Part shown: positions 24,560 through 33,598 of the stretch, in pieces
Layout: every line of letters starts with the position of its first letter
Numbering within the stretch: the first letter of the stretch is position 1
Assembly (NCBI GenBank): GCA_022402445.1
Contig: JAKRSF010000003.1
Location: forward strand, 248,001 to 312,000
DNA: 64,000 nt
From: Cyanobacteriota bacterium
GTDB taxonomy: Bacteria; Cyanobacteriota; Cyanobacteriia; CACIAM-69d
Direction: 5' to 3'
The notes under the pieces: generated by a model
The model's input: only the letters and a program-made list of their open reading frames with translations
The model's database searches: none
What the model was told of the DNA's origin: nothing
Position numbers and translations under genes: made by a program

Positions 24560-26449
24560 CTACTTATCCGAAAACTCCGCATCAATCACATCATCCCCAT
24601 CCCCAGCGGGACCAGGGCCACCGGGAGCCGCGCCCCCTTCAGCCGCCCCCGCCTGTTGATAGACATCGCTACCAATCTGGTACAGGGTCTGTTGCAGCGT
24701 CGTCATCTTCTCCTTCATGGCGTCATAGTCCTCCGACGCGATCGCCTCGCGCAGGGCAGCAATCTCCGCCTCCGCCTTAGCCTTCGCCTCCGCAGGCACC
24801 TTATCGCCCAGCTCGCTCAACTGCTTTTCAGCCTGGTAGGACAAAGAATCCGACTGGTTCTTGAGATCAATGCGTTCCCGGCGCTCGCGATCGGCACCCG
24901 CATTCGCCTCCGCATCCTTCACCATCTTCTCCACCTCATCATTCGGCAGCGTCGAAGCCCCCGTGATGCTGATGGACTGCTCCTTACCGGTACCCTTATC
25001 CTTCGCCGTCACATTCAAAATGCCGTTGGCGTCGATATCAAAGGTCACCTCAATCTGCGGCACCCCACGCGGCGCAGGGGGAATCCCATCGAGGCGGAAC
25101 GTCCCCAGACTCTTGTTGTCGGCGGACATTTCCCGCTCCCCTTGCAGAATGTGGATCTCCACATTGCTCTGGCCATCCGCCGCCGTCGAAAACACCTCCG
25201 ACTTCTTGGTGGGGATCGTCGTGTTCCGGGGAATGATCTTCGTCATCACGCCGCCCAGGGTTTCCACCCCCAGCGACAGGGGCGTCACATCCAGCAGCAG
25301 GATGTCCTTCACCTCGCCCGCCAGCACGCCCGCCTGAATGGCAGCCCCCACGGCCACCACCTCATCCGGGTTCACGCTCTGGTTCGGAGCCTTGCCGAGG
25401 ACTTTTTCCACCACCTGCTGGACGGCGGGAATGCGGGTGGAACCACCCACCAGCACCACCTCATCCACATCGCTCTTGCTGAGCTTGGCGTCCCGCAGGG
25501 CATTCTCGACGGGGATGCGGCAACGGTTGATCAGATCCGCCGCCAATTCCTCAAACTTGGCCCGGGTCAGGGTCAGTTCCAGGTGCTTGGGGCCGTCCTG
25601 GGTGGCGGTGATGAAGGGGAGGTTGATTTCCGCTTGGGTGACGCTGGACAGTTCGATCTTGGCCTTTTCGGCGGCTTCCGTCAGGCGCTGGAGGGCCTGC
25701 TTGTCCTTGCGCAGGTCGATGCCTTCGGCCTTTATGAACTCGCCGGCCATGTGGTCCACGATCGCCTTGTCGAAGTCATCACCGCCCAGGTGGGTATCGC
25801 CGGAGGTGGACAGCACTTCAAACACGCCATCGCCCACCTCGAGGATGGACACGTCGAAGGTGCCGCCGCCGAGGTCAAAGACGAGGATGGTTTCGTTTTC
25901 TTTCTTATCGAGACCGTAGGCCAGGGCGGCGGCGGTGGGCTCGTTGATGATCCGCAGCACTTCCACCCCGGCGATGCGGCCGGCGTCCTTGGTGGCTTGG
26001 CGCTGGGAGTCGTTGAAGTAGGCGGGAACGGTGATGACCGCCTGGGTGACCTTTTCGCCGATGTATTTACTGGCGTCTTCGACGAGCTTTCGCAGGACTT
26101 CCGCCGACACCTGTTCCGGGGCGAACTGCTCCCCTTTGGCGGGGCAGTCGAGCTTGACGCTGCCGTTGACGTTGAGAACTTTGTAGGGAACTTCTTCGGT
26201 TTCGTGGGTCACTTCGTCGAAGCGGTTCCCGATGAAGCGTTTCACGGAGTAGAAGGTGTTGCCAGGGTTCATGACCGCTTGGCGTTTGGCGATTTGTCCG
26301 ACGAGCTTGTCGCCATTTTTGGTGTAAGCAACGACGGAGGGGGTGGTGCGGCCGCCTTCGGCGTTGGCGATGACGGTGGGCTTGCCCCCTTCCATCACGG
26401 CAACGACGGAGTTCGTCGTCCCGAGGTCGATTCCGACTACTTTCGCCAT
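24560..26449 (-). CDS. dnaK: Chaperone DnaK (Hsp70)
   Basis: ATP-dependent Hsp70 chaperone, 629 residues. The nucleotide-binding domain (1-385) starts [22 protein letters not shown] and contains the phosphate loops [12 protein letters not shown] and [11 protein letters not shown] and the linker [16 protein letters not shown]. The substrate-binding domain and helical lid follow. The end is a Gly-rich tail and [11 protein letters not shown], typical of the housekeeping cyanobacterial DnaK (DnaK2 type) rather than the longer forms. There is no dnaJ or grpE beside it. I saw no CIRCE-type inverted repeat upstream. Confidence 0.98.
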   Translation of the reverse strand: MAKVVGIDLGTTNSVVAVMEGGKPTVIANAEGGRTTPSVVAYTKNGDKLVGQIAKRQAVMNPGNTFYSVKRFIGNRFDEVTHETEEVPYKVLNVNGSVKLDCPAKGEQFAPEQVSAEVLRKLVEDASKYIGEKVTQAVITVPAYFNDSQRQATKDAGRIAGVEVLRIINEPTAAALAYGLDKKENETILVFDLGGGTFDVSILEVGDGVFEVLSTSGDTHLGGDDFDKAIVDHMAGEFIKAEGIDLRKDKQALQRLTEAAEKAKIELSSVTQAEINLPFITATQDGPKHLELTLTRAKFEELAADLINRCRIPVENALRDAKLSKSDVDEVVLVGGSTRIPAVQQVVEKVLGKAPNQSVNPDEVVAVGAAIQAGVLAGEVKDILLLDVTPLSLGVETLGGVMTKIIPRNTTIPTKKSEVFSTAADGQSNVEIHILQGEREMSADNKSLGTFRLDGIPPAPRGVPQIEVTFDIDANGILNVTAKDKGTGKEQSISITGASTLPNDEVEKMVKDAEANAGADRERRERIDLKNQSDSLSYQAEKQLSELGDKVPAEAKAKAEAEIAALREAIASEDYDAMKEKMTTLQQTLYQIGSDVYQQAGAAEGGAAPGGPGPAGDGDDVIDAEFSDK

Positions 26450-26910
26450 GGGTGGTTTGACTCCAATGCTCTAATTGCTGGACTGGTACTGAACTGAGGT
26501 CTCGGTGGGTGATCTGCCGTTGGCGCGGGGCTTTGGGCAGGTCCACGGGATCGGGAAGGATCGGGTGAGGAATTCTGTTGATGTGGGACGAGCTGGCCGC
26601 CGGGATGGGTGGCGATCGCGGTCTTGATCGAACGAATATTTACCTATGTCTATAGTGGGAGACGGGCGGGGGGCTATGAAGGGGGGGTTACCGAACCTGG
26701 CTTAGTCGGTTCTGGGCCGCGATCGCGGTGGGGATCGGTTGGAATTTGCCGCTCCATTGCTGCTGAATTGCCATGAAAAAGGGCCGCGCGATCGCACGGC
26801 CCTCTGGTCTGAATCTTTGGCCTGCATCTCTGGCCTGATCTGTCCTAGGATTTCGCCGATACTTGGGGCGATTTGGACGAGCAGGGCTGGATGGATCGGC
26901 GCTAAATGGC
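26450..26910. other. Region between psb27 and dnaK, about 460 bases
   Basis: Non-coding apart from short meaningless reading frames. An AT-rich patch (about 26624-26655) carries promoter-like words upstream of dnaK on the minus strand. The psb27 terminator lies at 26776-26803. Confidence 0.5.
26776..26803 (-). terminator. Terminator of psb27
   Basis: Stem GGGCCG/CGGCCC with a loop that contains the octamer GCGATCGC. On the minus strand it is followed by five T residues, about 110 bases past the psb27 stop codon. A HIP1 octamer in a terminator loop is notable. Confidence 0.72.
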
Positions 26911-27315
26911 CTAGGCTCCCCGCTCCAGGGACATCTCCACCTGGCGGAACTCCTGTAGGAGGCGCTTTTTGAGCTTTTCGGGCACGGGGCGGTTTGGATA
27001 GGCGCTGTAGTGGGCCGCGAGGGAGTTGAGGGCGGTGCGCATGGTGGTGAAAGAACCGAGGCCCGTCACGCGGCTATCGCGGCGGTAGTGGGAGGCGAAG
27101 GAGTTGATGCGGGCGCGCGCTTCGGCCTGGGCGGGGCGTTTGGCCGGGTCGTCCTCCGGTAGGTCGATCGCGGTGCGGAGGCTGTCGATCAAGGCCATGG
27201 TGTCGTTGCGATAGTTACCGCTGACGCCGTTGGCGGAGTCGCCTGCGGCGCAGCCAGTCAGGCCAATGGAGACGGCGAGAACCAATGCCAGCAGCCCGGA
27301 GAAAAGTCGTTTCAT
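26911..27315 (-). CDS. psb27: Photosystem II assembly lipoprotein Psb27
   Basis: Lumenal assembly factor that binds CP43 in photosystem II repair intermediates and prevents premature manganese-cluster formation. The 134-residue precursor has a lipoprotein signal (MKRLFSGLLALVLAVSIGLTGC), with Cys22 as the lipidated residue. The mature four-helix domain shows the conserved GNYRNDTMALIDSLRTAIDLP, INSFASHYRRD, GLGSFTTMRTALNSLAAHY and RLLQEFRQVE in order. Length and motifs fit. It is divergent from bioB. Confidence 0.95.
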   Translation of the reverse strand: MKRLFSGLLALVLAVSIGLTGCAAGDSANGVSGNYRNDTMALIDSLRTAIDLPEDDPAKRPAQAEARARINSFASHYRRDSRVTGLGSFTTMRTALNSLAAHYSAYPNRPVPEKLKKRLLQEFRQVEMSLERGA

Positions 27316-27635
27316 AACCCTTGGGATGTCCTAAAGATGGTCGTGCGGAGGGGCGATCGCGCTGAAGTTCGGGCTAGATTGCCCGGACATGGTGGCCCGT
27401 TGGGTGGGGGGTCAAATCCCATCCTTGGCTGTGCCCGTGCCAGGGTCTATCCTACCGTGGCGGGGGGCCTGGGGCGATCGCCGTGGCCCCGTGGGCGGCG
27501 GTGGCCGGGTGATACAATGGCGGGGCGTTTGGGGTTGATGGGGGCCGCCTAGACAGGGCCGCCAAAGGCCGCCAGCGCATAGCCTCGGGCATTCCGGGGC
27601 GCATCCCGAGATCAGAGGCAATTTGAGGCAAGTTC
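27316..27635. other. Divergent intergenic region, psb27/bioB
   Basis: No gene seen. It includes a candidate extended -10 box for bioB, annotated separately. Confidence 0.4.
27510..27518 (+). promoter_or_regulatory. Candidate extended -10 box of bioB
   Basis: TGATACAAT fits the extended -10 form TG-N-TACAAT, about 115 bases upstream of the bioB ATG. There is no recognisable -35 hexamer. Confidence 0.45.
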
Positions 27636-28760
27636 ATGGTTCAGGCTCCCCCCTCGGCAAAGGGTCCGATCGCCAGCGCGATCGCTCCGGTGACTGGTGC
27701 TTCGGCGACGGTAAATCTCCTTTCGGGGGGGGCGCTGGAGGCGTGGCTCGGGGATCTGGGCGATCGCATCATTGCCGGTGAACGGATCGATCGCGCGACG
27801 GCGTTGGCCCTCACGGCGATCGAGGGGGAGGAAGACATTTTGCGGCTGTGCGCGGCGGCCAACCGGGTGCGCGAAGCCTGCTGCGGCAATGTGGTGGACC
27901 TGTGCAGCATCGGCAATGTGAAGTCCGGCTCCTGTTCGGAAAATTGCTCCTTCTGCGCCCAGTCGGCCCACCATCCGGGGGAGGATTCGCCGGTCTATGG
28001 CCTCAAGTCGCCCGATGAGATCGTGGCGCAAGCTAAGGCGGCGGCGGCGGCGGGGGCCAAGCGGTTTTGCATGGTCAGCCAGGGGCGCGGTCCCCTCTAT
28101 GGCGGCCAGCAGGGCAAGGAGTTTGAGGTGATTTTGGAGACGGTGCGCCGCATTATCGATGAGGCCGACATCAAGCCCTGCTGTGCCCTGGGGGAGGTGA
28201 GCCCGGACCAGGCGATCGCCCTGCGGGAGGCGGGGGTGACGCGCTACAACCACAATCTGGAGTCGTCGGAGCATTTCTTCCCCCAGGTGGCGAGTACCCA
28301 TTCCTGGCGCGATCGCGTGCGGACGATTGAAACCCTGAAGGCGGCGGGCATTGAAGCATGTACCGGCGGCATTTTGGGCATGGGCGAATCCTGGGAGGAC
28401 CGGGTGGATATGGCCCTGGCCCTGCGGGAGTTGGAGGTGGAGTCGGTGCCGCTGAATTTGCTCAATCCGCGACCGGGAACGCCCATGGGCGATCGCCCGA
28501 AGCTGGATCCCTATGAGGCCCTGAAGGCGATCGCGATTTTCCGCCTGGTGCTGCCGGAGCAGATCATTCGCTATGCGGGGGGCCGCGAGGTGGTGATGGG
28601 CGAGCTGCAAAGCTTGGGCCTGCAAGCGGGGATCAATGCGATGCTGGTGGGCAATTATCTGACCACGCTGGGCCAGCCGCCGGAGCGCGATCGCGAGATG
28701 CTGGCATCCCTGGGTCTGGAGGGGGGCGAAGCGCCGGTGCCGGGCCGCGATCGCCCTTAA
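27636..28760 (+). CDS. bioB: Biotin synthase
   Basis: Radical-SAM enzyme that inserts sulfur into dethiobiotin, the last step of biotin synthesis. The 374-residue protein has the CxxxCxxC cluster in SCSENCSFCAQSAHH. RFCMVSQGRGP, LGEVSPDQAIALREAGVTRYNHNLES and CTGGILGMGESWEDRV follow, then a C-terminal GGREVVMGELQSLGLQAG-type region with the [2Fe-2S] arginine. An N-terminal extension of about 25 Ala/Pro-rich residues is probably unstructured. It is 63 bases upstream of bioY, so biotin synthesis and uptake appear to be co-transcribed. Confidence 0.96.
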   Translation: MVQAPPSAKGPIASAIAPVTGASATVNLLSGGALEAWLGDLGDRIIAGERIDRATALALTAIEGEEDILRLCAAANRVREACCGNVVDLCSIGNVKSGSCSENCSFCAQSAHHPGEDSPVYGLKSPDEIVAQAKAAAAAGAKRFCMVSQGRGPLYGGQQGKEFEVILETVRRIIDEADIKPCCALGEVSPDQAIALREAGVTRYNHNLESSEHFFPQVASTHSWRDRVRTIETLKAAGIEACTGGILGMGESWEDRVDMALALRELEVESVPLNLLNPRPGTPMGDRPKLDPYEALKAIAIFRLVLPEQIIRYAGGREVVMGELQSLGLQAGINAMLVGNYLTTLGQPPERDREMLASLGLEGGEAPVPGRDRP

Positions 28761-28823
28761 GCCCTAAGGACATTGGCCCTTGAAGCCTGATTTGCCAGGA
28801 TCCTCCTCGCTCAAGGGCTGCCT

Positions 28824-29492
28824 ATGGTTGGCCTAACGGATTTGCTATGGGCCTTCGCGGGGCTGATCCTGACGATTTTTGGCACGTTCCTGGAGGCGTT
28901 TTCCACCACGCCCCCCTGGCAATGGTTCCAGGAGGGCGGTTTTGTGGCCCAGTCGCTGGGGGTGCGCTTCCAAGTGGGGGCGGTGCTGCTGACGGGCTGT
29001 TTGGGGGGGCCGCAGGCGGGGGCGATCGCCCAGATTGCCTATCTGGGGCTGGGGTTGGCGGGGCTGCCGATTTTTGAAAATGGCGGCGGTTTTGGCTATG
29101 TGCAGGCCCTGAGTTTTGGCTATTTACTGGGGTTTGTGCCCGGTGGCTGGCTCTGTGGCTGGCTGGCCCATCCGCCTCGGAGCCGCGATCGCCCCATCCC
29201 TAGCCGTCCCCCCAGACCGGAGGCCCCCCGTCCGCATCGACCCGCGCCCCAACGGCGATCGCCCCTGGCCCCGACGGCCCCTCGGGTTTCCCTAGAGCGG
29301 CTGGCCCTGGCGGCGGTGGCGGGTTTGGCGACCATCCACGGGGTGGGACTAACCTGGCTGCTGCTGTTCCACGGGGGGCGGTTTGGGGAGGCCGCGATCG
29401 CCTATTCCCTCAAACCCCTGCCGGGACAGGCGGTAATTTTGTGCGCCGCCGTCACCCTCGCGGCCCTGGTCCGCCGCCTGCTGCTATCGTGA
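28824..29492 (+). CDS. bioY: Biotin transporter BioY (ECF S component)
   Basis: Membrane substrate-binding subunit for biotin uptake. The typical BioY sequence GARLGVRFQ-like core (SLGVRFQVGAVLLTGCLGGPQAGAIAQIAYLGLGLAGLPIFENGGGF, given in pieces) and the YLLGFVPGGWLCGWL segment are present. A second half of about 60 residues carries two more membrane segments. Residues 117-154 are an unusual Arg/Pro-rich insert (HPPRSRDRPIPSRPPRPEAP...), which probably forms a cytosolic loop and lengthens the protein to 222 residues (normally about 190). No ECF ATPase genes are adjacent; BioY can work alone or with shared ECF modules. It overlaps no neighbour and precedes lspA. Confidence 0.9.
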   Translation: MVGLTDLLWAFAGLILTIFGTFLEAFSTTPPWQWFQEGGFVAQSLGVRFQVGAVLLTGCLGGPQAGAIAQIAYLGLGLAGLPIFENGGGFGYVQALSFGYLLGFVPGGWLCGWLAHPPRSRDRPIPSRPPRPEAPRPHRPAPQRRSPLAPTAPRVSLERLALAAVAGLATIHGVGLTWLLLFHGGRFGEAAIAYSLKPLPGQAVILCAAVTLAALVRRLLLS

Positions 29493-29558
29493 AAATTCGT
29501 CGCCCCTTGATCCCGACTGGATCGCCCCCCATCCGTACCGTTGTGGTTTTGCTGATCT

Positions 29559-30026
29559 ATGCCCCTTAGAAATCCTTGGTTTTGGATCGCCGCGATCGCC
29601 AGCTATGGCCTGGATCGCGCCACAAAGGAATGGGTTGTCCACCATTTCACCCTGGGCGAGACCTGGCCCCTGTGGGGGAATGTGTTTCACCTGACCTATG
29701 TGACCAACCCTGGGGCCGCCTTCAGCCTCTTGCAGGGCTGGGGGGGGCTGCGGTGGCTGTCGTTGGGGGTGAGCTTGGCCCTGATGGGGCTGGCCTGGTT
29801 TGGGCCGAGGCTGATCCGCTGGGAGCAGGTGGGCTATGGCCTGGTGCTGGGGGGGGCGCTGGGGAATGGCCTTGATCGGTTTTTGACGGGGGAGGTGGTG
29901 GATTTTTTTGATCTGCGCTTGATCCGTTTTCCAATCTTTAATGTGGCGGATATCTCGATCAATCTGGGGATCCTTTGCCTCATTCTGGTGATGTGGCAGC
30001 AGAGCCGCCCGGAGCGATCGCGCTGA
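29559..30026 (+). CDS. lspA: Lipoprotein signal peptidase (signal peptidase II)
   Basis: Cleaves signal peptides of prolipoproteins at the membrane, acting after lipid attachment; targets here include Psb27, the DsbA-like protein and the PilP-like lipoprotein. The 155-residue protein has four hydrophobic segments. It contains TNPGAAFSLL and the catalytic Asp pair in GNGLDR and FNVADI with the VVDFFDLR turn. Length and motif order are normal. It lies 66 bases after bioY on the same strand and 129 before the DsbA-like gene. Confidence 0.95.
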   Translation: MPLRNPWFWIAAIASYGLDRATKEWVVHHFTLGETWPLWGNVFHLTYVTNPGAAFSLLQGWGGLRWLSLGVSLALMGLAWFGPRLIRWEQVGYGLVLGGALGNGLDRFLTGEVVDFFDLRLIRFPIFNVADISINLGILCLILVMWQQSRPERSR

Positions 30027-30155
30027 AGGCGATCGCCTTGAATGGTTGCCCTGAATTTCTGGGGGCTGGGGCCGCGATCGCGGCGGGCTCCGTTGGGGTT
30101 AATTGTTTGAACTTGGTTAGTTGAGTTGACGGGTTAACGGGGGTTGTTGGCTTTG

Positions 30156-30983
30156 ATGATGAATCAGTGGTGGATGCGCCGGGTGGTCCGGCCTGTGGTT
30201 TTGGGGTGGCGGCGGTCCTGGCAATGGCTGTCCGGGTCAGCGCTGCTGGCGACGGCGACGGCGCTGCTGCTGGTGGCTTGCCAAACGTCGGCGGTGTCGG
30301 CCAATGGCGAGGTGCGGGTGGATGCGGACTTTGAGGCGAAGGTGCTGGAGGTGATCCGCAAAAATCCAGAAGCAATCCTCAATTCCGTCACGGAATATAA
30401 CCGTCAGCAGGCGGCAAACCGTCAGCAGGCGCGGGTGGATTTTGTCAATCTGGTGAAGACGGACCCGAAGGCCGCGATCGCGGGGTCGCCAGTAACTGGT
30501 GCGCCGGTGGGCAATTCGGTGGTGCTGATTGAATTTTCTGACTTTGAATGTCCCTTCTGTCGCCGTGCCCAGGGGCCGCTGAAGCAGTTCGCGCAGGAAT
30601 ATGGCGATCGCGTCACCTTCACGTTCAAGCATTTCCCCCTGACGAATATCCACGATGAGGCGCTCCCGGCGGCCTATGCGTCCTGGGCGGCCCAGCAGCA
30701 GGGCAAGTTCTGGGAGTACCACGATGCCCTCTTTGAAAACCAGAACCGTTTGGGGGAGGCGCTCTACACGGAAATTGCCCAAACCCTGAATCTGGATCTG
30801 GGGCGGTTCAACCGCGATCGCCAGGGGGACGCGGCCCAAAAGGCAATTCAGGCGGATCTGGATCTGGCAACCACCCTGAACCTCCAGGGGACGCCGACGT
30901 TTTTGATGAATGGCGAACCCCTCGATGGCCCCCCGAGTTTGGATGCCTTCAAGGGGGCCTACGAACGGGCGCGGGGGAATTAG
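30156..30983 (+). CDS. DsbA-like thiol oxidoreductase, lipoprotein
   Basis: Extracytoplasmic disulfide oxidoreductase. The N-terminus has a charged region and a lipobox (LLVAC at about residue 42), so it is probably a membrane-anchored lipoprotein. A helical spacer (about 60-95, with DFEAKVLEVIRKNPEAILNSV) leads to the thioredoxin-like domain. Its active site CPFC is in EFSDFECPFCRRAQ, and LQGTPTFLMNG carries the conserved cis-Pro loop. TTG 30144 is a less likely alternative start. It follows lspA. The family is often called DsbA/Tyrosinase-cluster thioredoxin; a target is unknown. Confidence 0.9.
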   Translation: MMNQWWMRRVVRPVVLGWRRSWQWLSGSALLATATALLLVACQTSAVSANGEVRVDADFEAKVLEVIRKNPEAILNSVTEYNRQQAANRQQARVDFVNLVKTDPKAAIAGSPVTGAPVGNSVVLIEFSDFECPFCRRAQGPLKQFAQEYGDRVTFTFKHFPLTNIHDEALPAAYASWAAQQQGKFWEYHDALFENQNRLGEALYTEIAQTLNLDLGRFNRDRQGDAAQKAIQADLDLATTLNLQGTPTFLMNGEPLDGPPSLDAFKGAYERARGN

Positions 30984-31013
30984 GGAACGGTCCTGGGGTA
31001 ATTAATTGGCGGG

Positions 31014-31042
31014 GGCTGGGTGGGGAAACCCGGCCCCCACGG
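31014..31042. repeat. GC-rich hairpin repeat related to the 24270-24410 element
   Basis: GGGGGCTGGGT-loop-ACCCGGCCCCC folds to a stem of about 11 bp with one G-T pair. It lies between convergent genes and could act as a terminator or be part of a dispersed repeat family. Confidence 0.5.
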
Positions 31043-31046
31043 CGGT

Positions 31047-31379
31047 TTACGGCTGGGCCTGCTGTTGCTGCTGTTGCCGCTGCTGCTGCTCTTGGATGCG
31101 CTGGTTTTGCAGCCGCTGGAAGGCTTCCACCTCGGGGCTGAGGCGGCGATCCTGCTGGCTGCGGAATTCCTCGGGGCTTTGGCCGCTATTGGATTGGATT
31201 TGGCGCATCAGTTCCGCCGGGGTCAGGTTGAGGCCCGGTGCGATCGCCCGGGGGTCGCGATCGGTGGGGTTGGTGTTTTGCAGGGGGTCGCCCGGATTGA
31301 ATTGGGCCTGGGCCACCGGGGAGAAGATACTCAACAGCGCGATCGCGATCGCGCCGCCGGCCAGTCGAGTCAAGATCAT
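31047..31379 (-). CDS. Small secreted Gln-rich protein
   Basis: Unknown function, 110 residues. The N-terminus is a clear Sec signal peptide (MILTRLAGGAIAIALLSIFSPVAQA, cut after AQA). The mature part is polar with the phrase FNPGDPLQNTNPTDRDPRAI and LTPAELMRQIQSNSG, ending in a tract of Gln/Arg repeats (QEQQQRQQQQQQAQP). It lies 64 bases from the DsbA-like gene stop (convergent) and is the only gene of its type here. It is probably an envelope protein; glutamine expansion is caused by CAG/CAA repeats. Confidence 0.68.
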   Translation of the reverse strand: MILTRLAGGAIAIALLSIFSPVAQAQFNPGDPLQNTNPTDRDPRAIAPGLNLTPAELMRQIQSNSGQSPEEFRSQQDRRLSPEVEAFQRLQNQRIQEQQQRQQQQQQAQP

Positions 31380-31466
31380 GGCTTTAGGGACAAAAAATTA
31401 GGAACAGCAGATAACGAATGGCAGATGGGCCTACGGCGATCTTAGATCAATCGCCCAATTCGCAAC

Positions 31467-32342
31467 CTAGGCCATCCGCCGCCGCAGCAACGGCTGCACC
31501 AACAGCAGCGCCGCCACGTCAAAGGCAACCAGCACCGCGATCGCGGCCCCGAAGCCAACGGATCCAAAGGGAGCCTCCATCACCACCGAGCCCAGATTCC
31601 AGCCCTCGTGGAGATAGACATAGCGAATCGGCTCGATCGCGTAGCTCAAGGGATTTAGGGCCGCAATCCACCGCAGCCAAACGGGCATGAACGACAGGGG
31701 AGCCAAGGCCGTACTGGCAAACAACAGGGGCAAATTGGTCACGAAAATCGCCGCGATCAGCTCCACATGGCCCGGTAGGGCAAAGGCCAGCCCCAGGGAA
31801 ATGGCCGTCACCCCCAGCACCAGCAGCAGCACGATCGTCACCACCACCGCCAGCCCCGCCACTCCGGGCAGGCCGGACCCCAAAAATGCCCCCGCCGCCA
31901 CGATCGCCGCCGCCTGAAGCAGGGTCAGCGTGGCAATGAACAGGGCCGACGCCGCCACAATCGAGAATCGCGACGCCAGCGGAGCCACCAGCAGCCGATT
32001 GAGAAAACCAAATTCCCGATCAAACATCACCGGCAACCCGGCATTGAGCGCCCCCCCAAAGGCGGTGAACACAATGATCCCCGCCCCGAGGAATTGGCCG
32101 TAATTGGTGCCCGCGCCAAACAAATCCGGCGGCACGTTCTGGAACAGCGCCCCAAACAAAATCAGCCACATCAGCGGCTGAATAATGCCCGCCACCAACG
32201 TGGTCGGTCGCCGTTGCAGTTGGATGAACAGCCGCCGGGTCATGGCGACGGTTTCTTGCACAAAATCCGCGATCGGTGAGGCCGTATCCTCCGCTGCGAT
32301 CGCCGCAAACTGAACAGGGGGAGGCGTCACGGAACTGCTCAT
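31467..32342 (-). CDS. ABC-2 type transporter permease (DrrB-like)
   Basis: Integral membrane partner of the ATPase encoded just upstream (on the minus strand). The 291 residues contain about six hydrophobic segments. The ABC-2 permease features are TTLVAGIIQPLMWLILFGALF, a FDREFGFLNRLLVAPLASRF coupling-helix region, and ISLGLAFALPGHVELIAAI near the middle. The C-terminus is WIAALNPLSYAIEPIRYVY, typical of DrrB/ABC-2 drug or lipid exporters. Substrate unknown. The gap to the ATPase gene is about 90 bases. Confidence 0.9.
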   Translation of the reverse strand: MSSSVTPPPVQFAAIAAEDTASPIADFVQETVAMTRRLFIQLQRRPTTLVAGIIQPLMWLILFGALFQNVPPDLFGAGTNYGQFLGAGIIVFTAFGGALNAGLPVMFDREFGFLNRLLVAPLASRFSIVAASALFIATLTLLQAAAIVAAGAFLGSGLPGVAGLAVVVTIVLLLVLGVTAISLGLAFALPGHVELIAAIFVTNLPLLFASTALAPLSFMPVWLRWIAALNPLSYAIEPIRYVYLHEGWNLGSVVMEAPFGSVGFGAAIAVLVAFDVAALLLVQPLLRRRMA

Positions 32343-32432
32343 GGCTTTGGAGATGAATGGGTGTGAACAGATTTAGAGGGGGCGTTGGATGCGGTTTTGA
32401 TCGGCTTTAGCAGTCCTGTCCCGCCGAGGGAA

Positions 32433-33452
32433 CTACCGCATATTTTGCTTGCGCTCCAGCTTCGGATCCCGCCGGCCCACGGCGGCCAATTCCGCATCCA
32501 GGAGGGTTTGGCCCGTCGCGGCGAGGTAGACGTCATCCAAACTGGGGCGGGCCTGGGCGATGCCAAAGACGGGCAGATCGGCCCCGGCAAGGGTGGCTTG
32601 GATGGACGCGATCGCGTCGCTGCGGGACTCCACCACCAGATTGAGGGAATTCCCCTGGGCACCGTTGACGATCGCCTCGCGCACCCAGGGCAGGGCCGTC
32701 AGGAGGGCTTTGGCATGGGCCGCCTCCGCCTCGGGCGTGAATTCCCGGATCCGCAGGGTGATGCGATCGCCCCCGACCCGATCCTTGAGTTCATTGGGCG
32801 TGCCCTGGGCAATGACGCGGCCCCGGTCAATAATCGCCACGCGATCGGCCAGGGCATCCACCTCCTCGAGGTAGTGGCTGGCGATCAACACCGTGGTGCC
32901 CAAGGACGGCAACCGCCGCAGGAAATCCCACACCACCCGGCGGCTTTCGATATCCAGGCCCACGGTCGGCTCATCCAGCACCAGCACCGCTGGCCCATGG
33001 AGCAGGCCCGCCGCCAGATCGAGCCGTTTGCGGATGCCGCCGGAATAGGTGCCGGTTTTGCGATCAATCCAGTCCCCGAGGCCCAGCAGATCCACGACGG
33101 ATTCGATGCGATCGCGGCCCTTCTGCTTAGGCAAATGGTACAAATCCGCCTGCAATTGCAGCATTTCGCGCCCCGTCAGCACCTTATCGAGGGCCACCTC
33201 CTGGGCGACATACCCCAACAGTTTACGAGCGGCGCGGGGCTGGGCGATCGCGGAAATGCCCGCCACCTCGATCTCCCCCTGATCCGGCTGGGCCAGGGTG
33301 CAGAGGCAACGCATCGTCGTGGTTTTGCCCGCCCCATTGGGACCGAGCAGCCCAAAAATTTCCCCCGGCTCCACCTGGAGCGACACATCTTCGACGGCGG
33401 TGGTTTGGCCGTAGCGCTTTTGGAGATTGCGGATCGAAATCGCAGGAGCCAT
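32433..33452 (-). CDS. ABC transporter ATPase (DrrA-like)
   Basis: ATP-hydrolysing subunit of the ABC-2 exporter. Motifs in order: Walker A GPNGAGKTTT, Q-loop VAQEVALD, signature YSGGIRKRLDLA, Walker B VLVLDEPTVGLD and a switch histidine in VLIASHYLEEVDAL. The C-terminal domain (about 240-339) is typical of DrrA-like proteins. Start 33452 (MAPAISIRNLQKRYGQ) is preferred over an in-frame start at 33554 that adds 34 residues. It lies just upstream of the permease. Confidence 0.92.
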   Translation of the reverse strand: MAPAISIRNLQKRYGQTTAVEDVSLQVEPGEIFGLLGPNGAGKTTTMRCLCTLAQPDQGEIEVAGISAIAQPRAARKLLGYVAQEVALDKVLTGREMLQLQADLYHLPKQKGRDRIESVVDLLGLGDWIDRKTGTYSGGIRKRLDLAAGLLHGPAVLVLDEPTVGLDIESRRVVWDFLRRLPSLGTTVLIASHYLEEVDALADRVAIIDRGRVIAQGTPNELKDRVGGDRITLRIREFTPEAEAAHAKALLTALPWVREAIVNGAQGNSLNLVVESRSDAIASIQATLAGADLPVFGIAQARPSLDDVYLAATGQTLLDAELAAVGRRDPKLERKQNMR

Positions 33453-33598
33453 CGTCACCGGATCCAAAGACCTACTTCTGAATCTGACAGCCCCATTATG
33501 ACGCGCCTCGGCCACCGGAGCGATCGCCATCTGCGCGCCCAGTACCGCCCCCATCTCTCCAGGATTTCTCCCCAGCCCCTCCCCCTAGGGCAATCTCT

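Noticed and set aside
24656-26497. 613-residue open reading frame on + opposite dnaK
   Set aside because: Shadow of dnaK on the GC-rich complementary strand; composition is His/Gly-rich with no family motif. Similar long shadows occur opposite pdhC and dxs.
27412-27637. Small minus-strand reading frames upstream of bioB
   Set aside because: Cross a strong promoter-like sequence and overlap each other; no recognisable family.
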